Positions 33,451 through 42,822 of a DNA stretch of 64,000 nt are shown here, piece after piece. This DNA comes from JAPLUA01 sp964625855 (GTDB lineage: Bacteria; Verrucomicrobiota; Verrucomicrobiia; Limisphaerales; UBA8199). How positions within the stretch are numbered: position 1 is the first letter of the stretch; each line of letters begins with the position of its first letter. The notes under the pieces are model-generated. The model did no database searches, had not been told where the DNA came from, and saw only the letters and a program-made list of their open reading frames with translations. The DNA lies in assembly GCA_964625855.1 (NCBI GenBank), contig CAZVFC010000010.1, positions 124,001 through 188,000 of the forward strand, given 5' to 3'. Both the position numbers and the translations under genes were made by a program.

Positions 33451-35638
33451 GGGTTCCAGTTTTGTAGGGTGCAGCGGCTTCCCAAAGTTCCCAGTGCTGG
33501 CGGGACTGAGCACCGGTGTAGATCGTTCCGAGTTCTTTAATGACGGCCTCCGCGCCACCGAATTCCGTTGTCCACTTCGCTACCGCGGATGTGCGATCGG
33601 CGGTGCTGGAGGTGGCTTTCCAGTTGCCGCGAAGGTTCCATACTGCCAAGCGGATGAGGTGGCCGAAGACAATGCAGCGAGTGTCGCCTTGAGTGGCTTT
33701 GAGCTGCGCCTCCTGAAGGAGGTCAAGGTCGGCGGCGACAACCTTGGCCAGTGCCGCTGGGGTCTCCGCCAGCCAGCGGCGGGGGAATCTGCCGGTGGAT
33801 CGGCAGACGAAGACTGTGTCGATGATCGAGGAGCTGGTGCCGTTGATATGGATAGACGCGCCCATCTCAGCAGGGCACGGAAGCGAGGCTGAACTGACCA
33901 AGCCGGAGTCGAGCATGGCGACGGCTATCGGGAAATAGGCGTCGAGTTGGTTGTGGTGGTAGGTGAAGGCCAGCGGCGAGCCGGGTTTCAGGACCTTGGC
34001 CATGTTCCGGAATACGCGGGACATCCCCTCGGTGAAGTGCTCCAGGGTGCGCCCCATGCTGAAGTTGCCCGTTAGCTCGTTGGCGTGCCGGGTGGTGAGA
34101 CGCTCGAATTCCGGGTGCGTCGCCTTGATGAGCTTGCGGAGCCAGACGTAGCAGAAGTCCATGAGCTCGGCGTACTGGACATTGCGGAAGTAGGGAGGGT
34201 CGGTAAGGACCGCGTCGAACTTGCGGCCGTTGAAGTCCACTTCCGCGGCGTCGGCGCACTCAAGCGAAACCTGTTTGGTTTCGGCTGGACCCATGCCGTT
34301 GCGTATGTCTCCGATCCACTCGTTGGCGATGGGAACCTGGATTCTGCGCGAGCCCTGGTGACGGATTTCAAATGGGTGATGGCAGTAGGACTTTGCCTTG
34401 TAGAACTTGTCAATGACGTTGAGCCAGCCTCCGCTGCCCACAGCCGCGGCCCTTCCGCTGACGCCCAGGAGATTGGATTCGCACTGGATCAGGCCGACGG
34501 GGAAGCCATGGACTGAGAAGACGTCCAGCGATTTCAGAGCCATCGTGTCGTAACGGCAGAGCATGTTCTGGTAGCGCAGGAGGTCTGAAAGGTTCGTGGC
34601 GAGCGCATCAGCGACGCGTGGGCTTTTCTGGCGGCTGATGAGGCGACAACTGAGCTCGAGCCCGAGAAGTTGGCGGGCGTTGAACATGTCACGATAGGAG
34701 CGATAGCCCCAGCGGTGCAGGCGGTCCGTTTCGTCACCAGGCGGGATTTCGTCCTGAGGGATGAAGGAGGGCCTCATGCCGGCGAGGCGGGTTGCGGCTG
34801 TCTCGTACTTGGCAAGGTCTTCCTTGGCCGGCTTCTTGAAGAAGCGGCCCTGGTGGTGGCCACGGCACCGGTCGCAGTAATATTCGATGGCAAAGAGGCG
34901 GTGACCGGGGGCACCGGCAGCGGGGTTGGGGTAGCTGTTTTCCTCACCGCAGTGCTGGCACTTGCAGCGGTTACGCCTGGCGGTGAACTCGGTTGTGAAG
35001 GGGGCCTTGCATTGCGGGCAGGCCGGCGCCTCTTTGCGGGACCGGCTGTTGTAGAGCTCGCCGCAAACGCGGCAGACAAAGACGTTGGTTGGGTGGCGAA
35101 CGTCCTCAGACAGGAGGTAATTCGGGAAAAGGTCCACCGGTTTGGCGCACTTGCGGCAGGGTGGCGACTTTACCCAGAGGAAGTATTTGACGTGGGCTTC
35201 GTCCGAGCCGCATTCGAGGCAGCGGGTGCGGTAGAGGTCGCCGATCTCTTTTTCAAGGGAAGCGCGCAGGTCGTCCGCGGCCCGGCGGTAGGCTTCGAGG
35301 TCGAGGTTGCTGATTTCCTGGCGGACGATCCACCACGCCATGGGGTTGATGTCGAAACCGGTGATGGCGCACCCAACGCGGTTGGCCTCGATAAGGGTGG
35401 TGCCTCCTCCCATGAAAGGGTCGAGGACTGAGAGGTTCTTCAGCGCCTGGCCCTGGTAGAATTCTTCGCGCAGGTTGCCGCTGTGGAACTCGGAGAGGAG
35501 GAGGGCGCGGAACAAGGTGCCGGGCCGACGCGCAAACCACTTGTGGACGGCCATAATCGGGCGGTAGTTCTGCTGGATCTGCTTTTCCCGCAGAGCAAGG
35601 TCGGCCACAAATGGCACATCGAAGTCGCGCTCAATCAT
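33434..35638 (-). CDS. Adenine/cytosine DNA methyltransferase with inserted zinc-finger region (DUF1156/COG1743-like)
   Basis: 734 residues from ATG 35638. The N-terminus (VHKWFARRPGTLFRALLLSE at 31-50) and DPFMGGGTTLIEANRVGC (73-90) give the DUF1156 start and SAM-binding FxGxG. The catalytic motif DPPY lies at 480-483 (TDPPYFRNVQYAELMDF), of the N6-A/N4-C amino-methyltransferase type. Between these is an unusually cysteine-rich stretch with six CxxC-like knuckles (140-143, 161-164, 189-192, 207-210, 225-230, 255-258), probably binding zinc. Related methyltransferases occur in anti-phage islands. It overlaps the nuclease-like gene downstream. Its own start is about 80 bp from repeat copy C. 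Confidence 0.88.
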   Translation of the reverse strand: MIERDFDVPFVADLALREKQIQQNYRPIMAVHKWFARRPGTLFRALLLSEFHSGNLREEFYQGQALKNLSVLDPFMGGGTTLIEANRVGCAITGFDINPMAWWIVRQEISNLDLEAYRRAADDLRASLEKEIGDLYRTRCLECGSDEAHVKYFLWVKSPPCRKCAKPVDLFPNYLLSEDVRHPTNVFVCRVCGELYNSRSRKEAPACPQCKAPFTTEFTARRNRCKCQHCGEENSYPNPAAGAPGHRLFAIEYYCDRCRGHHQGRFFKKPAKEDLAKYETAATRLAGMRPSFIPQDEIPPGDETDRLHRWGYRSYRDMFNARQLLGLELSCRLISRQKSPRVADALATNLSDLLRYQNMLCRYDTMALKSLDVFSVHGFPVGLIQCESNLLGVSGRAAAVGSGGWLNVIDKFYKAKSYCHHPFEIRHQGSRRIQVPIANEWIGDIRNGMGPAETKQVSLECADAAEVDFNGRKFDAVLTDPPYFRNVQYAELMDFCYVWLRKLIKATHPEFERLTTRHANELTGNFSMGRTLEHFTEGMSRVFRNMAKVLKPGSPLAFTYHHNQLDAYFPIAVAMLDSGLVSSASLPCPAEMGASIHINGTSSSIIDTVFVCRSTGRFPRRWLAETPAALAKVVAADLDLLQEAQLKATQGDTRCIVFGHLIRLAVWNLRGNWKATSSTADRTSAVAKWTTEFGGAEAVIKELGTIYTGAQSRQHWELWEAAAPYKTGTHEVSF

Positions 35639-36475
35639 CCGTGAGTAATGGTGTCAGAACTCGGCGGCGAAGCCAAGGAGTATGCGGCGGGGGGCGATGG
35701 GACTGCCGGTGCGGGCCGGTGTCCTCACCATTTACACCGCCCACGGTAAACCACGCCACGGCTGGCTGAGCTCACAAGCGCCATTCCTCAGCGCGAATGC
35801 GAGACGATCACTCCCGCCTTCGCCGTTGAGGCGGTCCAGGGGATTGGGTACGGCCGGTACAACGTGATTACAGCCATTAAAGCTTGTTCCAAGGCCCGCG
35901 CGCCTGCGGGCGCTCGCATCAATCTGCGGCTGCCGCCCCAGGTCAGGGCCGTGCCGGTGCAAGCCGCGAGGCTGCAGCGGGTCAAGCTGACCGAGTTCAG
36001 GATCCAGTCTGCGCCGGTCGCCGGCGAAATGGCGCTGGCCGACCGCAGCCGGTTTGTTCTGCCAGCCGGGAAACGGCGCGGGTTTTATGCGGTCTTGGAT
36101 GCCCCGCCCCGGGCGATACCGGAGCTGCGCAAGCTGTTCAGCGAACCTCCGGCCTTCGGCTCCGCATCAGCGTGTGCCAAGCTGTCTTCGTCCTGAGCCT
36201 CCCGCTCCCGTGAACCCCGCCGCCTGCCATCGTTCCTGGTCCAATTTGCATCCTTGGCCCGCAGGCCACTGTTGTGGGCAACGGTTGCAATCTGAAGCCC
36301 TTGAAGCCACAAGTGCCGGAAAAGGCGCTATTACTGGTGGTCTCCTGGCAGCCTTGGCCCCTACAGGTGGTGTGATCGGGCCAGCCCGGTTTCCAATGGT
36401 CAAAATCACCCACCAAGCGCTCATTCGGCGCTGCCCAAGGCCAGCCCAACTAATGAGGCGCCGGGTCAGCCTGCC
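35639..36475. other. 837-bp stretch without a confident gene
   Basis: Repeat copy C lies at 35717-35739. A plus-strand frame at 35864-36196 (about 110 codons) has a protein-like middle (RINLRLPPQVRAVPVQAARL) but no recognised domain; it may be a gene fragment. Downstream to 36475 I see nothing. Confidence 0.35.
35717..35739 (-). repeat. TGTAAA-type repeat, copy C (diverged)
   Basis: On the minus strand GTGTAAATGGTGAGGACACCGGC (written in parts: GTGTAAATGGTGAGG, ACACCGGC). It differs from copies A and B at a few bases and stands just upstream of the methyltransferase start. Confidence 0.55.
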
Positions 36476-38236
36476 TCAACGCAGCTTGGCCCGTTTCCGT
36501 CCCAGTTCCTTCCGCAGCTTATCCAGTGGCAGGGTGTTCACGACGTCCTCCTTGGTCAGCCAGCCCTTGCGGGCGATGCCGGCGCCCAGGCGCAGGAAAC
36601 CCGCATGCTCGAAGCGGTGGCCGTCGCAGTTGATGACGCACTTCACGCCCTTGCTCTTGGCGTAGGGCCACCAGCGCCAGTCCAGGTCGAAGCGCATGGG
36701 ATGGGCGTTGAGCTCGATCCAGGTGCCGGTCTCGGCGCACGCGTCAATGACCGCGCGCTGGTCCACCTTGTAGGGCTCGCGCTCGAGCAGCAGGCGGCCT
36801 GTGAGGTGCCCCAGGATATGCACATACGGATTGCGCGCGGCGCCGATCAGGCGTTCCGTCGTCTCCGCCTCGGTCTGGGTGAAGCTCTGATGGATGCTGG
36901 CGATGACCACGTCCAGCTCCGCCAGCAGGTCGTCCGGGAAATCGAGCGTGCCATCCTTGAGGATGTCCACCTCCGTGCCGGTGAGCAGGCGGAAGTCAGT
37001 GCCCTCCTTCTCCAGGTCCTGGTTGATCTGCCTGATCTCCTTGAGCTGCTGCCGCACGCGCGCCGCATCGAGGCCGTTGGCCTGGAAGGATGACTTGGAA
37101 TGGTCCGTGACCCCCCAGTAAGCCAGCCCCAGCTCGCGCATCGCTTTGGCAATCTCCACCGGCCGTTGGTGCCCGTCGCTCCACGTCGAGTGGTTGTGCA
37201 GTGAGCCTTTCAGGTCCGTCCACTCGATCAGCCGCGGCAGCGGGCCCTTCTCCGCCAGGGCAATCTCGCCCGAGTCTTCGCGCATCTCCGGCGGGATGTA
37301 GTGCAAGCCGAGCTTCTCGAATATTTCCTCCTCGGTCTTGCACTTCAGCAGCAGCTTCGGGTCGCGCGTCTCGGCCTTGGAACGAAACAGGCCGTACTCG
37401 TTCAGGCGCAGGCCACGGTCAATCGCGCGCTGGCGCATGACGATGTTGTGCTCCTTGCTGCCCGTGAAATACATCAGCGCGAACGGAAACTCCGTGTCGC
37501 TTACCACGCGCAGGTCCGATTGGATGCCCCCTTCCAGCAGCACGCTGGCCTTGGTATCACCCTTGGCCAGCACATTGAGAATGCCCGGCCGGCTGGCAAA
37601 GAACTCGATGACCCCGGCCGGCTGCTTCGACGAGGCCAGCAGATCAATGTCCCCAATTACCTCGCGGTGCCGCCGCAAACTGCCCGCCGTGCTGCAGCGG
37701 ATCACGTCCGGATGCGACCGCAAGGCCTCCAAGAGGGGCTCCGCCCGCGGCAGCGCCTCACTGATCAGGTGGCGCGAAGCGTAGGCGCGGCGCCGGTGGA
37801 TGCCTTCGAGGATATTGGTCTGCGTCTTCTCGCCGAAGCCCTTGAGCCCGGCGATCTTCCCACCCTGGCACGCCTGCTCCAATTGCTCCACCGTTTCGAT
37901 CCCCAGCTCGTCATGCAGGGCCTTGATCTTCTTGGGCCCCAGCCCGGGGATGTCGAGCATCGCCACCAGCCCGGGGGGAGTGGCGGCCTTCAATTCCTCG
38001 TAATAGGCCAGCTTGCCGGTGGTGACGAGTTCGGTGATCTTCTTCTGCAACGCGTCACCGATGCCTTTCATCTCGCCGAGGCGCTGCTCCGCCACGACCT
38101 TATCGAGCGGCTCGCTCAAGGCCTCGATCGTTCGGGCCGCGTTGAGATAGGCGCGGGTCTTGAAAGGGTTCTCCCCCTTCAACTCCAGCAACGTCGCGAT
38201 ATTGGTTAAGACTTCGGCTACTTGATCCTTGTCCAT
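36476..38236 (-). CDS. polX: Family X DNA polymerase / 3'-5' exonuclease PolX
   Basis: 586 residues from ATG 38236. The N-terminal half is a family X polymerase: helix-hairpin-helix IPGLGPKKIKAL at about 96-107, GSLRR at 185-189 and catalytic aspartates D196 and D198 in GDIDLL. The C-terminal half is a PHP phosphoesterase domain (SLHNHSTWSDGH from 345, with H347 and H349) giving the 3'-5' exonuclease and end-processing activity. Bacterial PolX acts in base-excision and gap-filling repair. Length and order of domains are normal. It stands between unrelated genes. Confidence 0.96.
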   Translation of the reverse strand: MDKDQVAEVLTNIATLLELKGENPFKTRAYLNAARTIEALSEPLDKVVAEQRLGEMKGIGDALQKKITELVTTGKLAYYEELKAATPPGLVAMLDIPGLGPKKIKALHDELGIETVEQLEQACQGGKIAGLKGFGEKTQTNILEGIHRRRAYASRHLISEALPRAEPLLEALRSHPDVIRCSTAGSLRRHREVIGDIDLLASSKQPAGVIEFFASRPGILNVLAKGDTKASVLLEGGIQSDLRVVSDTEFPFALMYFTGSKEHNIVMRQRAIDRGLRLNEYGLFRSKAETRDPKLLLKCKTEEEIFEKLGLHYIPPEMREDSGEIALAEKGPLPRLIEWTDLKGSLHNHSTWSDGHQRPVEIAKAMRELGLAYWGVTDHSKSSFQANGLDAARVRQQLKEIRQINQDLEKEGTDFRLLTGTEVDILKDGTLDFPDDLLAELDVVIASIHQSFTQTEAETTERLIGAARNPYVHILGHLTGRLLLEREPYKVDQRAVIDACAETGTWIELNAHPMRFDLDWRWWPYAKSKGVKCVINCDGHRFEHAGFLRLGAGIARKGWLTKEDVVNTLPLDKLRKELGRKRAKLR

Positions 38237-38292
38237 GCCTGGAATATGGCGTCAGACACCCAACGTTCAAAGCCCAAAACGCCCTGCTCCGG

Positions 38293-38853
38293 TCAGCGTC
38301 CCAGCAACTCCGCCACGTCCACCACCGCGTCGGGAAACGCCTGTGGTTTGGCCTGGTCGCCTGCGCGCAAAATGGTTTTGCTGGCGTAGCCGGTGAAATG
38401 CGGCTCGCGATAGACTTCGATGGTCGCGTGGTTCAGGTCCACAATCCACGCCTCGGGAACGCCAGCGCGGCCATAGGCGGGAACCTTCTGCTCCCGGTCC
38501 AGTTCCAGCGTAGTGTCGGAGACCTCCACGAGCAGAAACACATCTGCCGGCACTGGATGCCGCTTCCGGTAAAAGTCGGCGGCGGGCCTAAGCAGCATCA
38601 GGTCCGGCTGCGGCTCGGAATGCTCGTCCAAATGCAGCGGATTCTGAACCGACGTCCGCCACCGACCCCGGGAAGCTGCCGTGAAGACTTCCAGCAGGTA
38701 GTTGGTCACACCGCCATGAAACGGACCGATCGGTGACATATCAATAATCCTCCCGTCAAGCAACTCGACCCGCGCATCGGGGCGCAGCACGCCCGTTTCC
38801 GCCATGCGGTAGTAATCCGTCACGCTGAAGCGATGTTGCGCTTGAATCAACAC
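38293..38853 (-). CDS. Uma2-family putative nuclease (DUF820)
   Basis: 186 residues from GTG 38853. Motifs match the family: RVELLDGRIIDMSPIGPFHG at about 28-47, the acidic QPDLMLLR, VFLLVEVSDTTLELDREQKV (E-x-SD...K of the PD-(D/E)XK-like core) and the ending AWIVDL. Uma2 proteins are abundant in cyanobacteria and verrucomicrobia, lie near no fixed partners and have no confirmed role. It starts 56 bp after polX's start in the opposite sense of reading, on the same strand. Confidence 0.9.
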   Translation of the reverse strand: MLIQAQHRFSVTDYYRMAETGVLRPDARVELLDGRIIDMSPIGPFHGGVTNYLLEVFTAASRGRWRTSVQNPLHLDEHSEPQPDLMLLRPAADFYRKRHPVPADVFLLVEVSDTTLELDREQKVPAYGRAGVPEAWIVDLNHATIEVYREPHFTGYASKTILRAGDQAKPQAFPDAVVDVAELLGR

Positions 38854-39110
38854 GCCTTGAGCTTAACCAATCCTTTGCGTCTCTGCAAGCCGGAGCCAGC
38901 TTCGAGGAGCCCGTCCGCAAGTTCAGCGGCGACTGGGGCTGCATTGAGCTGTTCTGACCCGGCAAGCTGCTCGTCGCGCACAAGTCTGCCGGGGAGGACC
39001 TCGGCAAGGCCCGCTCCCGATCCGACTTTACATAGGGCCAGTCCGGATTTAGAAGCGTAGCCACGCCGCAGGATGGCTGGCGGGTGGCCGGGATCCTCGG
39101 CGGGAATCTT

Positions 39111-39974
39111 GTGAACTTGTGCATCACCCTCCGCGTAATGCGGCAAACCGATTTGCCCTTCGCCGACGCCGTGCGCGCCTTGGCCGGGTGGAACCAAACC
39201 CTGGATGATTGGCGCCGATTTCTGGCAATGGAACCGGACGGCTGCTATCTGGCCGAGAGGAACGGCCAGTCCGCCGGGACAGCGACCACAATCGTTTACG
39301 GGCCAACCGTGGCCTGGATTGGCATGGTGCTGGTGCATCCCGACCATCGCCGCCAGGGAGTCGGCGGCGCTTTGCTGAAACGGTGCATCGAATACCTGCG
39401 TGAACGCGGCGTGCGCAGCATCAAGCTCGACGCCACGCCGGCCGGCAAGCGAGTCTATGACGGGCTCGGCTTCAAAGACGAGTGGCCGCTGGCTCGTTGG
39501 GAACGCACCAATCCCCGGTGGCATCCTGAGCGCCCGGAGGCAAGAATCAGAGACTGGCGTGAGCCGGATGCCCGGCTGGTGGAACGGTTCGACACGGCGG
39601 CCTTCGGGGCTTCCCGTCTGCGGCTCTTGCAGGCCCTGGTGCCGCAAAGTCGCTGCGCGCTGGTCTTCGAAACCGCTCCTGGCCAGATTGACGGTTATGG
39701 GCTCATCCGGAAAGGCGCTCGTGCTTGTTATCTGGGGCCGGTCGCCGCCACCGCAACCGAGGCTGGCCTCAGCCTGGTGGAAGCGCTGGTGTCACGCTGC
39801 GAGGGGGAGACGATCTACTGGGACATTCCCGATGCGAACACGGCCGCGGTCGAGTGGGCCCGGCAGCAGTGCTTTACGCTGCAACGGCCGCTGATTCGCA
39901 TGTATCTGGCTGAGAACCCTGCGCCCAGTGACCCCCAAAAGCAGTTTGCCCTCGCTGGTCCCGAAGTGGGATAA
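39111..39974 (+). CDS. GNAT-family acetyltransferase with C-terminal second GNAT-like half
   Basis: 287 residues from GTG 39111; an earlier GTG at 39084 and a later ATG at 39138 are possible starts. The GNAT core shows AWIGMVLVHPDHRRQGVGGA at about 67-86 (acetyl-CoA binding Q/RxxGxG/A) and SIKLDATPAGKRVYDGLGF. The last 120 residues resemble the YitI/DUF1999-like C-terminal half (a degenerate GNAT fold) seen in a group of tandem GNATs. The substrate is unknown. No partner gene is adjacent. Confidence 0.85.
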   Translation: MNLCITLRVMRQTDLPFADAVRALAGWNQTLDDWRRFLAMEPDGCYLAERNGQSAGTATTIVYGPTVAWIGMVLVHPDHRRQGVGGALLKRCIEYLRERGVRSIKLDATPAGKRVYDGLGFKDEWPLARWERTNPRWHPERPEARIRDWREPDARLVERFDTAAFGASRLRLLQALVPQSRCALVFETAPGQIDGYGLIRKGARACYLGPVAATATEAGLSLVEALVSRCEGETIYWDIPDANTAAVEWARQQCFTLQRPLIRMYLAENPAPSDPQKQFALAGPEVG

Positions 39975-40228
39975 GGCGCGGCAAAGCGGACGGCGCATCA
40001 GAAGCTGGCCCCGAGAGGTGGACCGCTGTTACCGGCCCGAGCCGTTCCGGAGCGGCCGGCAGCGGGTGGAATACTTCGTTGGCCCTCCACGAGAGGCTCA
40101 CCGCCTGGCTGGTCGCCACCGCCAAGCCGGCCAGGAAGGGGCGGAAGGCGCAGCCTGCGCTGCAAACCGCGGACGGAGGCTCCATCCCGAAGGACTGCCA
40201 ACCTGCCAGGGTGGGAGGGCCTTCCAGT

Positions 40229-41833
40229 TCACGAGGCGCCTGTGCCCAGTTTGACGGTCGTGGCTTCCAGGGGACCGAGGCGCACCTGCTGCTGGCGGTC
40301 TTGCAGGGTGACGGTGAGAGTCCTGGGTTGCTCGCCAAGATTCCAAACGAGGACTCTGCCGGCCGTGGGGTACCAGGCGCAGACGGCTGGTTCATCCTCG
40401 AGCACGTGCGGTACTGCGTCCAGGGATCTGCCCAGAGTGTGCTTGAGGTTAAACAACTCGGTCATCGTCTCGCCCACGGCAACGGCACCCGCCGGCTGAA
40501 CCGGCGCGTATGGTCGGCAGAAGAGGCGCACGCGGGTTCGAGGGTCGTGCGCGGCCAACTCCCGGGCGTCGAAGTCCGACAGGAAGACGCATCCTTCATT
40601 CGGTAGGCTGCCGACCACCTCGAACGGCACACCCATCGCGAGCCAGAGACTGAACGGCCGGTCATCTCCGATATAGCGCTGGGCCTCGCCCCAGAAATGC
40701 TTGAGCGGGCCATGCGGCTTGTGGCCGGCCAACTCGTCATGCAGGCGGGCCTGCGCGCGCATCGCCGGACCCAGCACGGCCCAGTGTTCGCGCGGGAACG
40801 GCGTCAGGCCGCTCATGAACATCGTATGCCGCACATCGGCGATCGTGGAGATGACCAGCTTGGCCGCCATGTTCGCCGCCGACAGCGCGTTGGCAGGGTA
40901 GGCGGTAGTTTCGCTATAGGCCTTGTCCGGGCGCACGAAGCGGCGATGAAACAGCACGCTGAACAGTTCGTCGGTCTTGCCTTTAACCGCCCCGAAGGAG
41001 CGATCGTCGAACATCAGCTCGCCGACCCGGAACGGCGCCCGGTGGTAATCGGCCAACCGGATGCCTGCTTTCTCGGCGCCGAGATACATCACCATCACCC
41101 CGAGCTCGCCACCAAACGCCCGGCGTTGCAGGCGAAAGGAAGCCGTGAGCGCGTCACAATGGTAATCGAGCCAGGACCGCAAGAGGCGCGTCAGCCGTCG
41201 CGCGTGGACATCGTCCAACAACTCACTCCAGGCGCGGGCTGGCAAACCCGCTGCGCGCAGGAAGCGTTGCCGGTGGTCGTCGCAGAAACAGCCGCCGATC
41301 TCGCCGGGACCGCGGGTGAGCCGGAAGTCATCATCCAGGAAACAGCGGCGGAAGGAGAGCTGGCGCAACTGCCGCAAGGCGGCGGCATTCTCCTCCGACG
41401 CCGGTTCGTGCAAGGAAGTCCCGGCAAATGAACCGCCGTCGGGTTTGTGGCCGAGGCGCCAGTGCCGCGGCGGTGTCAGAGGGAACCCGCCATCGGTCGA
41501 GCCGAGCGAGTCGCCGGGATGGCCCAGGGGCACGGTGATCAACTGCGCTTCCATGCCGGCGCGCTCGATGCGGCTGCGCGCACGCTGCAGGAGTTCATCG
41601 GAGAAGGGTCTGTGTCCATAAAAGAAGCCCGCCAGCCAGACGGTGTTTACTCCCGCGCCCCGAACCACCTCCAGCAGTTGGGGGTCGCCCTCCACGACCG
41701 AGGGCGAGAGGCAGACGTGAAAGGAGCGCCGGGCCGGGTGGCTCCAAGCGCGCAGCGGCAGAGCCGTCACAGCCAACCCGGACGCCAGGGTTTGGGTGAG
41801 CCAGCGTCGTCGGGTCCAAAGGCGTGGTTCCAT
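40229..41833 (-). CDS. Tat-exported protein of unknown function, TIM-barrel-like
   Basis: 534 residues from ATG 41833 (another start 12 nt upstream). The N-terminus has a twin-arginine-like signal (RRRWLTQTLASGLAVTAL). The body reads like a glycoside-hydrolase barrel: GVNTVWLAGFFYG near the start, then RCFLDDDFRL and CFCDDHRQRFL with clustered aspartates, and a C-terminal beta domain (VLVWNLGEQPRTLTVTL) as in carbohydrate-active enzymes. I do not recognise the family. TatC is encoded at 8763. Convergent with the GNAT gene. Confidence 0.7.
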   Translation of the reverse strand: MEPRLWTRRRWLTQTLASGLAVTALPLRAWSHPARRSFHVCLSPSVVEGDPQLLEVVRGAGVNTVWLAGFFYGHRPFSDELLQRARSRIERAGMEAQLITVPLGHPGDSLGSTDGGFPLTPPRHWRLGHKPDGGSFAGTSLHEPASEENAAALRQLRQLSFRRCFLDDDFRLTRGPGEIGGCFCDDHRQRFLRAAGLPARAWSELLDDVHARRLTRLLRSWLDYHCDALTASFRLQRRAFGGELGVMVMYLGAEKAGIRLADYHRAPFRVGELMFDDRSFGAVKGKTDELFSVLFHRRFVRPDKAYSETTAYPANALSAANMAAKLVISTIADVRHTMFMSGLTPFPREHWAVLGPAMRAQARLHDELAGHKPHGPLKHFWGEAQRYIGDDRPFSLWLAMGVPFEVVGSLPNEGCVFLSDFDARELAAHDPRTRVRLFCRPYAPVQPAGAVAVGETMTELFNLKHTLGRSLDAVPHVLEDEPAVCAWYPTAGRVLVWNLGEQPRTLTVTLQDRQQQVRLGPLEATTVKLGTGAS

Positions 41834-42007
41834 GGCGACAGTCAAGAAGCAGGGTCATGAAATGTCACGCATGAATGGATTGTTGGTGTCGGTGAGCCGG
41901 TTGGCGCCGTTGGTTAGGGCGGGGTGCCCCAGCGGACGCCCGGGTGAGGATGCCTGCGCCACACTTATGACGTTTCACGTTTCGCGCCTTCCGGTTACGC
42001 TTGGTCC

Positions 42008-42811
42008 ATGTCAAATCGAACTCAATTGCCGATCGCGCTAACCGTCGCCGGCTCGGACAGCGGCGGCGGGGCGGGGATTCAGGCGGACCTGAAGACGTTC
42101 GCTTCGCTGGGCGTGCATGGCACGAGCGCCATTACCTGCATCACGGCGCAGAATCCGCGAGGGGTATGGGGTATCCAGGCTTGCCGGCCTGCGATCGTTC
42201 GGCAGCAGATAGAAGCAGTGTTTGCCGAGCTGCCGCCGACGGCGGTCAAGACCGGCATGCTGTATTCGGCGGAGATTATTCGCGCGGTCAGCCGCTGCCT
42301 GAAACGCGGGCCGCGGCCGGCACTGGTGGTGGATCCGGTCATGGTCTCAACGAGCGGGGCGCGGCTGCTCCAGCCGCCGGCTATCGAGCTGCTGAAGCGT
42401 GATCTCCTGCCGCTGGCAGCGGTCGTCACGCCCAACCTGGACGAGGCCGAAATCCTGGTCGGCCAGAAGCTGCGGTCGGTGGAAGACCTGCGGGCGGCGG
42501 CTCGGATGCTGCAACGGGGCTTTGGTTGCGCGGCGCTGGTCAAGGGCGGGCATCTCCGCGGGCTGAAGGAGGCAGTGGATATCTTCTATGATGGCAAGCA
42601 AGAGCTGCTGCTGAGCGCGCCATTTGTCCGGGGCGTCAGCACGCACGGCACGGGTTGTACCTATTCCGCCGCCGTGGCCGGATATCTGGCGCGAGGGCGT
42701 TCCTTGTCTCAAGCAGTGGAGCAGGCCAAGGAATACATCACGCAAGCGATCGCACGAAGCCAGACCGCAGCCGGGCACAGCCTGCTCAACAGCCTCCGGC
42801 GCGCAAACTGA
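42008..42811 (+). CDS. thiD: Hydroxymethylpyrimidine/phosphomethylpyrimidine kinase ThiD
   Basis: 267 residues from ATG 42008. ThiD phosphorylates HMP and HMP-P in thiamine biosynthesis. The family signature GSDSGGGAGIQADLKTFASL is at about 16-35, ITAQNPRGVWGI follows, VVTPNLDEAEILVG is at about 138-151 and THGTGCTYSAAVAGYLARG near 213-231 supplies the anion hole and catalytic aspartate region. Together with thiL at 18367 it covers two thiamine steps in the window, at separate loci. Heptamer repeats lie just downstream. Confidence 0.95.
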   Translation: MSNRTQLPIALTVAGSDSGGGAGIQADLKTFASLGVHGTSAITCITAQNPRGVWGIQACRPAIVRQQIEAVFAELPPTAVKTGMLYSAEIIRAVSRCLKRGPRPALVVDPVMVSTSGARLLQPPAIELLKRDLLPLAAVVTPNLDEAEILVGQKLRSVEDLRAAARMLQRGFGCAALVKGGHLRGLKEAVDIFYDGKQELLLSAPFVRGVSTHGTGCTYSAAVAGYLARGRSLSQAVEQAKEYITQAIARSQTAAGHSLLNSLRRAN

Positions 42812-42822
42812 CCTCGGCGCAC

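Noticed and set aside
35864..36196. 110-codon plus-strand open frame as a real gene
   Set aside because: The composition is plausible but no domain, partner or start signal supports it; kept only as a possible fragment.
41880..42007. TPP riboswitch upstream of thiD
   Set aside because: A GGGGTGC stretch is present but the conserved CTGAGA and later core bases are missing.
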